Below are positions 23,855-32,900 of a stretch of DNA of 57,177 nt, in pieces. Origin of the DNA: an uncultured Dehalococcoidia bacterium (GTDB lineage: Bacteria; Chloroflexota; Dehalococcoidia; Dehalococcoidales; UBA1222); the NCBI GenBank assembly GCA_903844845.1, contig CAIMVG010000012.1:1-57177 (forward strand), written 5' to 3'. The position numbers and the translations under genes were made by a program. Each line of letters opens with the position of its first letter. The first letter of the stretch is position 1. Under the pieces are notes generated by a model, which made no database searches, was not told the origin of the DNA, and was given only the letters and a program-made list of their open reading frames with translations.

Positions 23855-24380
23855 AACCTCGCACCGTGACGTATCCTGGATCCCGACTCGTGGGTCGGGA
23901 TGACCCTACCCCACCGTTGTTCCGCCTAGGCGGACAATTGAAATGGATCCCTCGAAGACACCCTCGAGGACAAGAACACCCGAGCGTCGGGTGCGAGAAC
24001 CTTGGGGAACAGGGTCGACTCTGGATCCCGGATCGCCGCCCGGGATGACAACGGGGGTAGAATGCATTTATTGTTTGTCGGCGCGACAAAATAATGGAAA
24101 TGGATTGTCGGATCGAGTCCGACAATGACAACGAGAGCGCCTGCGGTTCAGAGAGTTTGCTGTCAACCGTGAGTGAGATTCTGGATCCCGGGTCGCCGCC
24201 TGGGATGACAACGGGGGTAGAACGCATTTATTGTTTGTCGGCGCGACAAAATAAATGGAAATGGATTGTCGGACCGAGTCCGACAATGACAACCAGAGCG
24301 CCTGCGGTTCAAAGAGTTTGCTGTCAACCGTGAGTGAGATTCTGGATCCCGGGTCGCCGCCCGGGATGACGCGGGAAACA
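23855..24380. repeat. repeat block with a 160-bp tandem duplication
   Basis: The first part has GGATCCCGACTCGTGGGTCGGGATGACC-like uninterrupted R2 sequence (about 23878), CCGCCTAGGCGG (about 23923) and one truncated 43-bp module (about 23967-24009). From 24021 a 160-161-bp unit is repeated: CTGGATCCCGG lies at 24021, 24181 and 24342. Between them lie TTTATTGTTTGTCGGCGCGA, a TGTCGGAYCGAGTCCGACA hairpin and GCGCCTGCGGTTC. The two full units differ at only a few bases. Confidence 0.85.
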
Positions 24381-24386
24381 TGCTCA

Positions 24387-24416
24387 ATGACAAGATGACG
24401 GACAAGGTTCTATAAT
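24387..24416 (+). promoter_or_regulatory. promoter of the Fe-S protein, leaderless
   Basis: ATGACA (24387-24392), 18-base spacer, TATAAT (24411-24416). The ATG at 24422 is where transcription should begin, so a leaderless mRNA is predicted. Confidence 0.55.
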
Positions 24417-24421
24417 AATCT

Positions 24422-25003
24422 ATGCACCACACGCTGAAACTCTACAACCGCAACCGGCCGTTAGTTCTTAAGGGCTATATCTTCTTCGCAAAATGGACCC
24501 GCATACCCGTCATAGGAGGACTGGTGCGCCGCGTCGCCAACCTGTGGGGCGGCAACATGACCTCGGCATATGCCCTCACTCCGGACGAAGCCTACGCAGT
24601 CATCGACGCATCGAACGGCCTGGCCCTGGGCCCGTGCACATGCCGGGAAACATTCAAAAACTGCTCCCATCCGGTAAATGCCGAGTTGTTGATCGGCATC
24701 AACCACGAGTTTGCCCACGACCACGGCAAAGAATTCCGCGAAGTAAGCAAGCAGGAAGCGAAAGACATCGTTAAAGACTGCCATCAGCGCGGGCTGCTGC
24801 ATACCATCATCAAATGCCGCCAGGATTATTACGCCCTGTGCAACTGCTGCCGCTGCTGCTGCGTGCCCCTGCGCCTGAGCAAGGATTACGGCATAGGCAA
24901 GGCACTGACACGGGACAAAACCATAGTCGAGCAGTTCAAACAGAGTTTCGAGCGATACGAAACAACGGAAAAGACCGGGATGACAGCGGGGAGCGGGGGT
25001 TGA
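24422..25003 (+). CDS. Cys-rich 4Fe-4S-type protein
   Basis: A 193-residue protein with two Cys clusters typical of a family of Fe-S proteins: GPCTCRETFKNCSHP (Cys72, 74, 81) and ALCNCCRCCCVPLRL (Cys140-147), linked by an HG...EAKDIVKDCHQRGLLH segment that in relatives reads as EEA...GLVH. It probably binds one or two [4Fe-4S] clusters and carries electrons; the partner is not evident. The last 10 or so codons (GMTAGSGG) are encoded by the GGGATGACAGCGGGGAGCGG end of a repeat, so the natural C-terminus was probably replaced. No ribosome site precedes the ATG. Confidence 0.7.
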   Translation: MHHTLKLYNRNRPLVLKGYIFFAKWTRIPVIGGLVRRVANLWGGNMTSAYALTPDEAYAVIDASNGLALGPCTCRETFKNCSHPVNAELLIGINHEFAHDHGKEFREVSKQEAKDIVKDCHQRGLLHTIIKCRQDYYALCNCCRCCCVPLRLSKDYGIGKALTRDKTIVEQFKQSFERYETTEKTGMTAGSGG

Positions 25004-25030
25004 GAAATATCCCGTTCGTTAAGGTATAAT
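25000..25030 (+). promoter_or_regulatory. promoter of dnaX-ybaB-recR
   Basis: TATAAT (25025-25030) lies 11 bases before the dnaX ATG, so the leader is only about 4 bases. A possible TTGAGA (25000-25005) with a 19-base spacer overlaps the stop codon of the preceding gene and the tail of the repeat. Confidence 0.5.
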
Positions 25031-25040
25031 ACCTGCAAAT

Positions 25041-26687
25041 ATGGCTCAAGTTTTTTACCGAAAATGGCGCCCGCAGACCCTTTCCGAGGTAGTCGGGCAG
25101 GAACACGTCACCCGCACACTTCTTAACGCCCTTGCCGGGGGCAATGTATCGCATGCCTACCTTTTCTGCGGGCCCCGCGGAACCGGCAAGACCAGCACCG
25201 GGCGCATACTGGCTAAGGCCGTAAACTGCATCAAACCCACGACAGGCGGCAAGGGCGAGCCATGCAATAAATGCGCCGTGTGCAAATCGATCACCGAGGG
25301 GCGGGCGATGGACATCATCGAGATAGACGCCGCCAGCCATACCGGGGTGGATGACGTGCGCGAAATTATCGAGCGTGTGAATTACGCCCCTGCGCAGGCA
25401 CGATACAAAGTGTATATCATCGACGAAGTTCATATGCTATCCACAAGCGCTTCCAATGCCCTGCTTAAAACGCTCGAAGAGCCCCCGCCAAAAGTCATTT
25501 TCATCCTGGCCACCACAGAGACGCATAAGGTGCTGCCCACCATCATCTCGAGGTGCCAGCGCTTCGATTTTCACCGCTTGAGCCAGAAGGCAACCGAAGA
25601 AAAATTGTCGCGCATCACCAAAGCCGAGGAGATCAAGATCGTACCGGAAGCCCTTCGGCTGGTGGCGAAAAGCGCCCGCGGCGGACTCAGGGACGCCGAA
25701 AACCTTCTCGAACAGCTGTACACATTTTACGGGGCGGACATCTCTCTCGCGCAAGTGCAGGAGATGCTGGGCATGGCCGGCGATGAACGCGCCCGCGAAC
25801 TGGTCAAATATATCCTTCAAAAAGACATCGGGGCGGGGCTCCGCTCTATCGGGCGTGCAGTGGAAGACGGGATCGACCTGAAACAGGTAGACCGCGAGAT
25901 AGTCAGCTACCTGCGCGAACTGCTCCTCCTGAAAAGCGGGCTCGACAAGGAAAGCGGCCTGACACAGGAAGAGATGGCCGACCTTAAGATACTCGCAGGG
26001 ACAGCCACGCTCGAACAGATATTGCGGGCCCTCAAGCTTTTCGGGCAACTCGAAGGCACGATAGACAATGACAGTTCCCTCCCCCTTGAACTTGCTCTGG
26101 TGGACGCCTGTATAGAGCCTGTCGCGGAAAAACCTGCGCCCAGGGCCGAAGCCGAACCGGCAAGGGCCGTAAAGAGCCCATCCCCTCCCGCCGTTCAGCC
26201 AGCCAGGCCGGCGAGCAGCCAGCCGACAGCACCCAGGCCCGTTAACCCGGACATCCCGACAGCCAACCAGCCGCCGGCTGCCAGGCCGGTATCCCACCCG
26301 GCGGAAACCGCACAGGTCAAAGAACCTGCCAAGGTCTCGGCCTTGCAGGGCGCCGGGAGCCCGCTCGAACAGCTTAAGAACAACTGGGCCCTCATCATCC
26401 AGCAGGTACCCGACGCCGTAAAACGCTCGGCGGCCGTCGCCATGCTGAGGAGCGCCGGAATCAAGCCCATCGATATCGAGGGCGACACGGTGGTGCTTTC
26501 TTTTAAATACCCATATCACCGCGAGAAGATCGAAGAGATAGAAAATAAAAAAATCGTAGCAGGGCTCATCAGTAAATTCATGGGCCATACCTGCCAGATA
26601 AAATGTGTTTACGAGCCCGAAGAAAATCACCTGGTACGCGAAGCCCAGAAACTGGGCGCTCAGATCATTGAGGTGGAGGACAAATGA
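25041..26687 (+). CDS. dnaX: DNA polymerase III subunit gamma/tau
   Basis: Clamp-loader ATPase subunit. The 548-residue protein begins FYRKWRPQTLSEVVGQEHV, with Walker A GPRGTGKTS (44-52), a zinc site Cys63-Cys75-Cys78-Cys81, Walker B around YIIDEVHML, SRCQRFDFHRL (sensor region) and domain III after it. A Pro/Ala-rich linker (about residues 350-435) leads to a C-terminal domain ending in EVEDK. No frameshift slippery site for a short gamma form was noticed. Its stop overlaps the ybaB start by 4 bases. Confidence 0.96.
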   Translation: MAQVFYRKWRPQTLSEVVGQEHVTRTLLNALAGGNVSHAYLFCGPRGTGKTSTGRILAKAVNCIKPTTGGKGEPCNKCAVCKSITEGRAMDIIEIDAASHTGVDDVREIIERVNYAPAQARYKVYIIDEVHMLSTSASNALLKTLEEPPPKVIFILATTETHKVLPTIISRCQRFDFHRLSQKATEEKLSRITKAEEIKIVPEALRLVAKSARGGLRDAENLLEQLYTFYGADISLAQVQEMLGMAGDERARELVKYILQKDIGAGLRSIGRAVEDGIDLKQVDREIVSYLRELLLLKSGLDKESGLTQEEMADLKILAGTATLEQILRALKLFGQLEGTIDNDSSLPLELALVDACIEPVAEKPAPRAEAEPARAVKSPSPPAVQPARPASSQPTAPRPVNPDIPTANQPPAARPVSHPAETAQVKEPAKVSALQGAGSPLEQLKNNWALIIQQVPDAVKRSAAVAMLRSAGIKPIDIEGDTVVLSFKYPYHREKIEEIENKKIVAGLISKFMGHTCQIKCVYEPEENHLVREAQKLGAQIIEVEDK

Positions 26688-26989
26688 ATCTTGGAATGAT
26701 GAAACAGGCATTGGAAATGCGCAGCAAACTGGAAAAAGCGCAGAAAGAACTGGCTAAAAAAACCGTTGAAGTCGAAACCGGAAAAGGCGCCGTCAAAGTG
26801 GTCGCCAACGGCCAACTGCGCATACTCTCATTGAAAATAGCGCCGGAAGCTGTCGACCCCAAAAAAGCGGGCGAGCTCGAAAAACTTGTATTCAAAGCCG
26901 TCAACGACGCACTGGACGCCGCCCAGGACATGGCTGCCAAAGAACTTAACCAGATAACCGGCGGGCTGAAGATTCCCGGCCTTACCTAG
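26684..26989 (+). CDS. YbaB/EbfC nucleoid-associated protein
   Basis: A 101-residue DNA-binding protein of the YbaB/EbfC family: a helical N-terminus (MKQALEMRSKLEKAQKELA), the beta core KVVANGQLRILSLKI, and the C-terminal DALDAAQDMAAKEL helix. The family forms dimers that coat DNA. It overlaps dnaX by ATGA and is followed by recR 16 bases later, the widely conserved dnaX-ybaB-recR order. Confidence 0.93.
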   Translation: MNLGMMKQALEMRSKLEKAQKELAKKTVEVETGKGAVKVVANGQLRILSLKIAPEAVDPKKAGELEKLVFKAVNDALDAAQDMAAKELNQITGGLKIPGLT

Positions 26990-27005
26990 GCAAACGGAGC
27001 AGATC

Positions 27006-27617
27006 GTGGAAAAAACCCTGCCGCAGGCTACGGATGCGGTCAACCGCCTGATACAGGAATTCAGCAAGCTGCCCGGCGTAGGACCTAAGAGCGCGCAGCG
27101 CCTGACCTATTACATGCTGCGGGCGTCTGTCGAACAGACCCAGGCCCTGGCCGACGCGCTGCTATCGCTTAAACAAAAAACCCAGCTTTGTTCCTGCTGC
27201 TTCAATATCACCGACACCGACGTTTGCCAGATATGCCGGAACCCGCAACGCAACCCGGCACTGGTCCTCATAGTGGAGCAGCCGCAGGATATCCTGGCGC
27301 TCGAACACATGGGCATCTACAAGGGACGGTATCACGTACTTCACGGGGCCATCTCACCCACCGAGGGTGTCGGAAGCGGCGATATCCGCCTGAAAGAACT
27401 GATAGCCAGGCTTTCGGGAGGCGGTATCACAGAGGTCATCATCGGGACCAATCCTACCGTCGAGGGTGAAACTACCGCGATGTACCTCAAACGGCTGATA
27501 ACACCCCTGGGGCTCAGAATCACACGGCTGGCGCGGGGACTGCCGTTCGGGACCGAACTGGAATATGCCGACGACGTAACCCTGAGCCGCGCCATCGAAG
27601 GCCGCCAGGAGTTTTAA
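27006..27617 (+). CDS. recR: recombination mediator RecR
   Basis: Works with RecO (here at 30364) to load RecA at gaps. The 203-residue protein shows the helix-hairpin-helix LPGVGPKSAQRLTYY (22-36), a four-Cys zinc site (Cys62, 65, 74, 77), and the Toprim domain with VEQPQDILALE and GVGSGDIRLKEL. The GTG start at 27006 has GGAG 6 bases upstream. Length is normal for the family. Confidence 0.96.
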   Translation: MEKTLPQATDAVNRLIQEFSKLPGVGPKSAQRLTYYMLRASVEQTQALADALLSLKQKTQLCSCCFNITDTDVCQICRNPQRNPALVLIVEQPQDILALEHMGIYKGRYHVLHGAISPTEGVGSGDIRLKELIARLSGGGITEVIIGTNPTVEGETTAMYLKRLITPLGLRITRLARGLPFGTELEYADDVTLSRAIEGRQEF

Positions 27618-27651
27618 CCCCGGCTGCAACAACCGCGGTGAAGGGGGTTTT

Positions 27652-28419
27652 ATGGGAAGGGTTGAGAACAAAGTAGCCATCGTGACTGGAGCCGCCTCCG
27701 GCATCGGCAAAGCCACCGCCTTGTTGCTGGCCCGTGAAGGCGCCAGTGTCGCCCTGACGGACGTGTCGTTAGAGACGGGAAGGGCCCTGGCATCCGAAAT
27801 AGAAAAAAACGGAGGCAAGGCACGATTCTGGCTGATGGACGTCTCCAAAGAGGTCCAGGTCAAGGCCGTCTTCAAAGATGTAGCGGGTTCGTTGGGCAAG
27901 ATAGACATCCTCGTGAATAACGCCGGCATCGGCGGCAGCGGCAAACCCACCGACCTGGAAACCGAGGCCGGCTGGGACGCCCTCATGGCGGTAAACGTCA
28001 AAGGTGTTTTCTTTTGCACCAAGCACGTCATCCCCTACATGAGACGGGGCGGCGGGGGAAGCATCATCAATATGTCTTCCATTTACGGGCTCGTAGGCGC
28101 GGCTGACGCCCCCTCCTACCACGCTTCCAAAGGAGCCGTCAGGCTGATGGCAAAAACCGACGCCATGCTGTACGCCAAAGACAGGATCCGAGTCAATTCG
28201 GTGCATCCCGGGTTCATCCGCACTCCCCTGGTAACCAATTCGGCCGAATCATCAGGCAACGCGGAGGAAACGCTCAAATACATGGCAAGCCTGCATCCGC
28301 TGGGGCACATCGGAGAACCGGAAGATGTCGCCTACGGCGTGTTATACCTGGCATCCGATGAGGCTGCTTTTGTTACAGGCTCAGAACTGGTCATAGACGG
28401 CGGATATACGGCCCGGTAA
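27652..28419 (+). CDS. short-chain dehydrogenase/reductase
   Basis: A 255-residue classical SDR: cofactor motif TGAASGIG (12-19), NNAG (89-92), catalytic Ser143, Tyr156 and Lys160 (YHASK), and the C-terminal ASDEAAFVTGSELVIDGGYT. Asp37 after the second strand suggests NAD over NADP. The substrate is not deducible; cyclohexanol- or 3-alpha-steroid-type dehydrogenases look similar. AAGGGGG precedes the ATG. It may be cotranscribed with recR (34-base gap). Confidence 0.93.
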   Translation: MGRVENKVAIVTGAASGIGKATALLLAREGASVALTDVSLETGRALASEIEKNGGKARFWLMDVSKEVQVKAVFKDVAGSLGKIDILVNNAGIGGSGKPTDLETEAGWDALMAVNVKGVFFCTKHVIPYMRRGGGGSIINMSSIYGLVGAADAPSYHASKGAVRLMAKTDAMLYAKDRIRVNSVHPGFIRTPLVTNSAESSGNAEETLKYMASLHPLGHIGEPEDVAYGVLYLASDEAAFVTGSELVIDGGYTAR

Positions 28420-28455
28420 AGACCCATAAAATTTTCATGGGGGTGTTTTTAAGAA

Positions 28456-29514
28456 ATGACCGAAACCCTGCGCTCGGAAAAATCCGGCCTCCCGCCCGGA
28501 ACGCTGGTGCATATCGGGGAGGAGTTCGGCAAAGCCACCCTCGTCACTATCATCGATTATAACCAGGAGCAATTTCAGGAAACCGTTGTCAATAATATCG
28601 AGGATACATTCCCTTTCCGCGACACGCAAACCGTGTCATGGATAAACATAGACGGCCTTCACGATGTTGCCGCCATAGAGAAGATCGGCAACCATTTCGG
28701 GCTCCATCCGCTTATCCAGGAAGATATCGTCAACACACAGCAACGCCCCAAGACAGAGGACTTCGGGGATTACATCTTCATCATCCTGCGCATGCTGAGC
28801 TACGACGAACCCCTCGGCGCGGTCAAAAACGAGCAGGTGAGCCTGATACTCGGAAAGAACTTTGTTCTTTCGTTCCAGGAAGATGTAGGGGACGTCTGGG
28901 ACAATTTGCGCGACAGGATCCGGAAAAACAAAGGCCAGGTGAGAAAAGAGGGGGCGGACTACCTGGCTTATTCGCTTATGGACGCGATCGTCGACAACTA
29001 TTTCATCATCCTCGAAAAAGCAGGCGAAGATATCGAGGGAATCGAAGAAAAGCTGCTCCTCGCTCCAACCAGGGCAACCCTTCCCGCTATATATGGCTTG
29101 AAACGGGAGATGCTCGTCCTGCGAAAAGGCGTCTGGCCCCTTCGTGAGGTCGTGAACGCACTCGGGCATGGGGAAAATCCCCTTGTAAAAGCCTCTACCA
29201 AGATATATCTACGGGACATCTATGACCACACCATCCAGGTTATAGACACCATCGAAAACTACAGGGACATGATATCGACACTGGTCGACGTGTACCTGTC
29301 CAGCGTCAGCAACAGGCTTAACGAGATCATGAAAGTCCTCACGATACTTTCTTCGATTTTCATACCTCTGACATTCATCGTAGGCGTATACGGCATGAAC
29401 TTCCAGCATATGCCCGAACTTAAAATGACATGGACTTACCCGGCTTTACTGGCTTTCATGCTGGTCGTAGCGCTGATGATGGTCGGCTATTTCAAACGCA
29501 AGAAATGGTTTTAA
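28456..29514 (+). CDS. corA: CorA-type magnesium/cobalt transporter
   Basis: A 352-residue CorA-family channel with a large cytoplasmic N-terminal domain (INIDGLHDVAAIEKIGNHFG, then HPLIQEDIVNTQQRPK), the long stalk helix, and two C-terminal membrane segments. The selectivity motif YGMNF lies between ILSSIFIPLTFIVGV and the last segment, which ends in a basic KRKKWF. It imports Mg2+ and possibly Co2+ or Ni2+. It starts 36 bases after the SDR gene. Confidence 0.95.
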   Translation: MTETLRSEKSGLPPGTLVHIGEEFGKATLVTIIDYNQEQFQETVVNNIEDTFPFRDTQTVSWINIDGLHDVAAIEKIGNHFGLHPLIQEDIVNTQQRPKTEDFGDYIFIILRMLSYDEPLGAVKNEQVSLILGKNFVLSFQEDVGDVWDNLRDRIRKNKGQVRKEGADYLAYSLMDAIVDNYFIILEKAGEDIEGIEEKLLLAPTRATLPAIYGLKREMLVLRKGVWPLREVVNALGHGENPLVKASTKIYLRDIYDHTIQVIDTIENYRDMISTLVDVYLSSVSNRLNEIMKVLTILSSIFIPLTFIVGVYGMNFQHMPELKMTWTYPALLAFMLVVALMMVGYFKRKKWF

Positions 29515-29552
29515 GTCACGGCATCTGATAACAAAGCCTGCAGTGAACAATC

Positions 29553-30263
29553 ATGTCGATTGAATACGATTCCATCATCCACCGCTTGAAGTCTCTTGCT
29601 AACGAGGAAAACGCGGCAGGGATGGCCCGTTTCGGCATCGACGGGGCCAATACGCTGGGCATCTCGATGTACACCCTGCGGGACATCGTCAAAGAGATAA
29701 AACACGACCACGCGCTCGCTCTCGAGTTGTGGGATTCAGGGTTCCATGAAGCACGTATCCTGGCCGGGCTTATCGATGAACCTGAAAAGGTAACGGAGCG
29801 GCAGCTCGAACAATGGGTCGCGGACTTCGACACCTGGGACATCGTGGACCAGGTATCCGCCCTTATCGCCCAGACACCCTTTGTCATCAAGAAGATTCAC
29901 GAGTGGTCTGCACGCGAAGAAGAATTTGTTAAGCGGGCCGCGTTTTCACTCATCGCCGAAATCTCGTTCTATCACAAAAAAATGCCTGACAGCGACTTCG
30001 AGCAATTTTTCCCCATAATAATCCGGGAATCCAGAGATGGACGCAATTATGTGAGGAAAGCCGTCAACTGGGCCCTCAGGAATATCGGCAAGAAAAACCT
30101 CTATCTAAACCAACGCGCGGTTGAAACGGCGCGTGAAATCCAGAAACTCGACTCGAAGTCCGCGAGATGGATAGCGGCCGACGCCATCCGTGAACTGACA
30201 GGGGAAGCTGTGAAGAAAAGGCTGGAGAAAAAAGCCGGGTCTTCGAAAAACACCCCCAAATGA
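29553..30263 (+). CDS. DNA alkylation repair protein (AlkD-like)
   Basis: A 236-residue HEAT-like repeat protein of the AlkC/AlkD glycosylase family: ARFGIDGANTLGISMYTLR near the N-terminus, HEARILAGLIDEPEKV, the conserved FDTWDIVDQV and then SRDGRNYVRKAVNWALRNIG. AlkD removes bulky or charged alkylated bases such as 7-methylguanine without base flipping. Trp and Asp of the WD segment, which contribute to the active site, are present. The tail is Lys-rich. Confidence 0.9.
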   Translation: MSIEYDSIIHRLKSLANEENAAGMARFGIDGANTLGISMYTLRDIVKEIKHDHALALELWDSGFHEARILAGLIDEPEKVTERQLEQWVADFDTWDIVDQVSALIAQTPFVIKKIHEWSAREEEFVKRAAFSLIAEISFYHKKMPDSDFEQFFPIIIRESRDGRNYVRKAVNWALRNIGKKNLYLNQRAVETAREIQKLDSKSARWIAADAIRELTGEAVKKRLEKKAGSSKNTPK

Positions 30264-30363
30264 ACCGCCGACAAACGGTTGATAGTTCCCGGGGATCAAG
30301 CCGGACGAGCCACCCGAGGCTTAGCCCGGTACGACGCCCGAATGATATACTTGTAACACTCAT

Positions 30364-31146
30364 ATGACCAAACCGCGTACTTACCAGACACCGGCCATCG
30401 TCATCAAGAAAACAAAGCTTGGTGAAGCGGACAGGATACTGACGTTTTATACCCCGGAGCTTGGCAAAATCCAGGGAGTGGCCAAAGCTGTGCGCAAGCC
30501 CAAGAGCAAGCTTTCCGGCCACCTGGAAATGCTTTCTTATTCCCTTGTTACACTGGCCCGCGGAAAAAACATAGATACCGTGATAGGCAGCCAGACACTC
30601 AAACCGTTCCTGGCCATCAAGAACGATTTGGACCTTCTTTCCTGCGCGCTGTATATCACCGAAATGGTCAATCAATTTACTCCGCCGGAAACCGAAGACC
30701 CCCAGATATTCAACCTCCTGGCGTTCACTCTCGAACAGCTCCCGGAGGCGGCAGACAGAGAACTGCTCCTGCGATACTTCGAACTGCACCTGCTGAGACA
30801 AGCGGGATACCGCCCTGAATTAGAAAAATGCGTCATGTGCCGCAAGACGCTGGAAACCGTGACCAATTCATTCGCGCCTTCGGCGGGAGGGATGCTTTGC
30901 CCTTCGTGCCAGAGGCTCGGGAGGCACTATGGTTATCTCCTTTCCCCTGACGGGCTTGGGGTCATGCGCTTTATCCAGGGAGGGGACTGGGAGAGCATAA
31001 GCGTCGTACCCGTGGACTGCAGCACTATCGCGGAAATCGAGAGACTCATCAGAAGCTACATCAGGCATTTACTGGAAAAAGAGATCAAATCAGCCCTGTG
31101 GCTCGACAGCCTGAAGCTGGAGAGTTCTCAATCCGGGAAAGTGTAA
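30364..31146 (+). CDS. recO: DNA repair protein RecO
   Basis: A 260-residue RecO: N-terminal OB-fold (TPAIVIKKTKLGEADRILTF, then KIQGVAKAVRKPKSKLSGHL) and a C-terminal helical part with a four-Cys zinc site, CVMCRKT and MLCPSCQRL. It anneals ssDNA and with RecR helps load RecA. TATACT (30346-30351) lies only 13 bases before the ATG and there is no Shine-Dalgarno, so the mRNA is nearly leaderless. Confidence 0.93.
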   Translation: MTKPRTYQTPAIVIKKTKLGEADRILTFYTPELGKIQGVAKAVRKPKSKLSGHLEMLSYSLVTLARGKNIDTVIGSQTLKPFLAIKNDLDLLSCALYITEMVNQFTPPETEDPQIFNLLAFTLEQLPEAADRELLLRYFELHLLRQAGYRPELEKCVMCRKTLETVTNSFAPSAGGMLCPSCQRLGRHYGYLLSPDGLGVMRFIQGGDWESISVVPVDCSTIAEIERLIRSYIRHLLEKEIKSALWLDSLKLESSQSGKV

Positions 31147-31264
31147 ATCCAGAGCACGGCCACCTCCGGCTGAGAACCCAGGTTCTCCAACACCCATTTT
31201 CCAAGGCTCCGCATGACCCAACGTTTTATCCAGCCTTGGATTCATACCGCCCCTCCCAAGATTC

Positions 31265-31293
31265 TTTACTATCGAGTTGGGATAAAATATAAT
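31265..31293 (+). promoter_or_regulatory. lysS promoter
   Basis: TTTACT (31265-31270), 17-base spacer, TATAAT (31288-31293), about 57 bases before the lysS ATG. The leader can form a GAAGCC/GGCTTC hairpin; no T-box features were seen. Confidence 0.7.
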
Positions 31294-31349
31294 AGCCGAA
31301 GCCAGACTTTGAACCGCGGCTTCCCATTTTATCTCGGAAGGATTGAAAA

Positions 31350-32840
31350 ATGTCGCTCGTCGAACGTATAGCGCAGCAGCGCCTCGATAAACTCACTGAA
31401 TTGCGTTCGCGAGGCATCGACCCCTATCCCCCGCGCTGTAAACGCAGCCATACCAATGCCGAAGCCGTCGCTTTGCTGTTAAAACAGGAGCAGGAAAGCA
31501 TCGAACCTGTCGAAGTGTCCGTGGCCGGGCGTGTCATAGCCAACCGCGACATCGGCAAACTAGCCTTTATCAACCTGGCGGACGGCAGCGGCAAGATACA
31601 ACTTTTCATCAATAAATCCCTGCTTTCACCGGATAGTTCAGCTTTGCTTAAAGACCTGGACATCGGCGACTTTATCGGGGCGTCCGGCAAAGTCATCCGC
31701 ACACGCACCGGCGAACCCAGTATTGGGGCAGGCGAGATAACGCTCCTCTCAAAGAGCCTTCAGCCGTTGCCCGAGAAATGGCACGGCCTGCAGGATACGG
31801 AGAAACGCTATCGCCAGCGTTATGTCGACCTCATCGCCAACCCCGAGGTGAAAGAGATTTTCCGCAAACGCAGCCGCGTCGTCACCGGCATCCGCAGCTA
31901 TCTGGACTCGCACGACTTCCTGGAAGTGGAGACGCCCGTGCTCCAACCCAGCGCGGGCGGGGCCCTGGCGAGGCCGTTCATAACGCACCACAACGCGCTG
32001 GACTGCGACTTCTATCTGCGTATCGCGCTCGAACTGCACCTAAAACGCCTCATCGTGGGCGGCTTCGACGGCGTTTACGAGATCGGGCGCGTTTTCCGAA
32101 ACGAAGGCATCGATACGAAACACAATCCCGAATTCACCATGATGGAATGCTACAAGGCCTACGCCGACTACAATGACATCATGCGCCTTGTGGAAAACAT
32201 GATATCCACGGTTGTTAAAGACGTGGCAGGAGATTACAAGATACCCTTCGGCGATGATATCCTGGATTTCACTCCTCCCTGGAAACGCATAGACCTGAGG
32301 CAGGCAGTCATCGACATGGCCGGCATAGATTATGATAAGTTTCCCGACACGGCCTCGTTAGCCGCCGAGATGCGCGGCAAAGGCATTCAGTTCGACCCTT
32401 CACGCGACCGAGGACGCCTCATCGACGATCTGCTCTCGACCTTCGTCGAACCCACTCTGAAAAACCCCACCTTCATGGTGAACTACCCGATAGATATGTC
32501 GCCGCTCGCCAAGAACCGCCCGGGCGATGCACACACAGTGGAACGTTTCGAGGCCTACGCCGGCTGCATGGAGATAGCCAACGCGTTCAGCGAACTCAAC
32601 GACCCCGAAGAACAGGAACGTCGTTTTGCCGGGCAGTTATCGAACCGCAGCCAGGGGGCATGTTCAGCCAGGGACGAGGAAACCGAAACTATCGACGAAG
32701 ATTTCATCACGGCGCTGGAATACGGCATGCCTCCCACCGGCGGGCTCGGTGTGGGCATAGACCGCCTGGTCATGCTGATAACGAACCAGCAGTCCATCAG
32801 GGAGGTCATACTATTCCCCGCCCTCAAGGAAAAAGAATAA
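31350..32840 (+). CDS. lysS: lysyl-tRNA synthetase, class II
   Basis: Charges tRNA-Lys. The 496-residue protein has the N-terminal anticodon-binding OB-fold (VAGRVIANRDIGKLAFINLAD), the class II motif 2 region VYEIGRVFRNEGID and motif 3 GLGVGIDRLVML. The segment NRSQGACSARDEETETIDED before the final domain is slightly longer and more Cys/Ser-rich than usual. GGAAGGATTG precedes the ATG. It is followed by serS, 60 bases on. Confidence 0.97.
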   Translation: MSLVERIAQQRLDKLTELRSRGIDPYPPRCKRSHTNAEAVALLLKQEQESIEPVEVSVAGRVIANRDIGKLAFINLADGSGKIQLFINKSLLSPDSSALLKDLDIGDFIGASGKVIRTRTGEPSIGAGEITLLSKSLQPLPEKWHGLQDTEKRYRQRYVDLIANPEVKEIFRKRSRVVTGIRSYLDSHDFLEVETPVLQPSAGGALARPFITHHNALDCDFYLRIALELHLKRLIVGGFDGVYEIGRVFRNEGIDTKHNPEFTMMECYKAYADYNDIMRLVENMISTVVKDVAGDYKIPFGDDILDFTPPWKRIDLRQAVIDMAGIDYDKFPDTASLAAEMRGKGIQFDPSRDRGRLIDDLLSTFVEPTLKNPTFMVNYPIDMSPLAKNRPGDAHTVERFEAYAGCMEIANAFSELNDPEEQERRFAGQLSNRSQGACSARDEETETIDEDFITALEYGMPPTGGLGVGIDRLVMLITNQQSIREVILFPALKEKE

Positions 32841-32900
32841 AACGGCGGAAGCAGAGGCCGGCTCAAAACAGACTCAAACCGGAACAAAAAGGAGTAGCCT

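Noticed and set aside
24021-24370. CRISPR array
   Set aside because: The repeated unit is 160 bp, only about two copies, with no short repeat and spacer alternation and no cas genes.
25437-26711. 424-codon open frame on the minus strand
   Set aside because: Antisense of dnaX with no family pattern.
31294-31349. T-box leader for lysS
   Set aside because: The leader is too short and has no T-box consensus or antiterminator.
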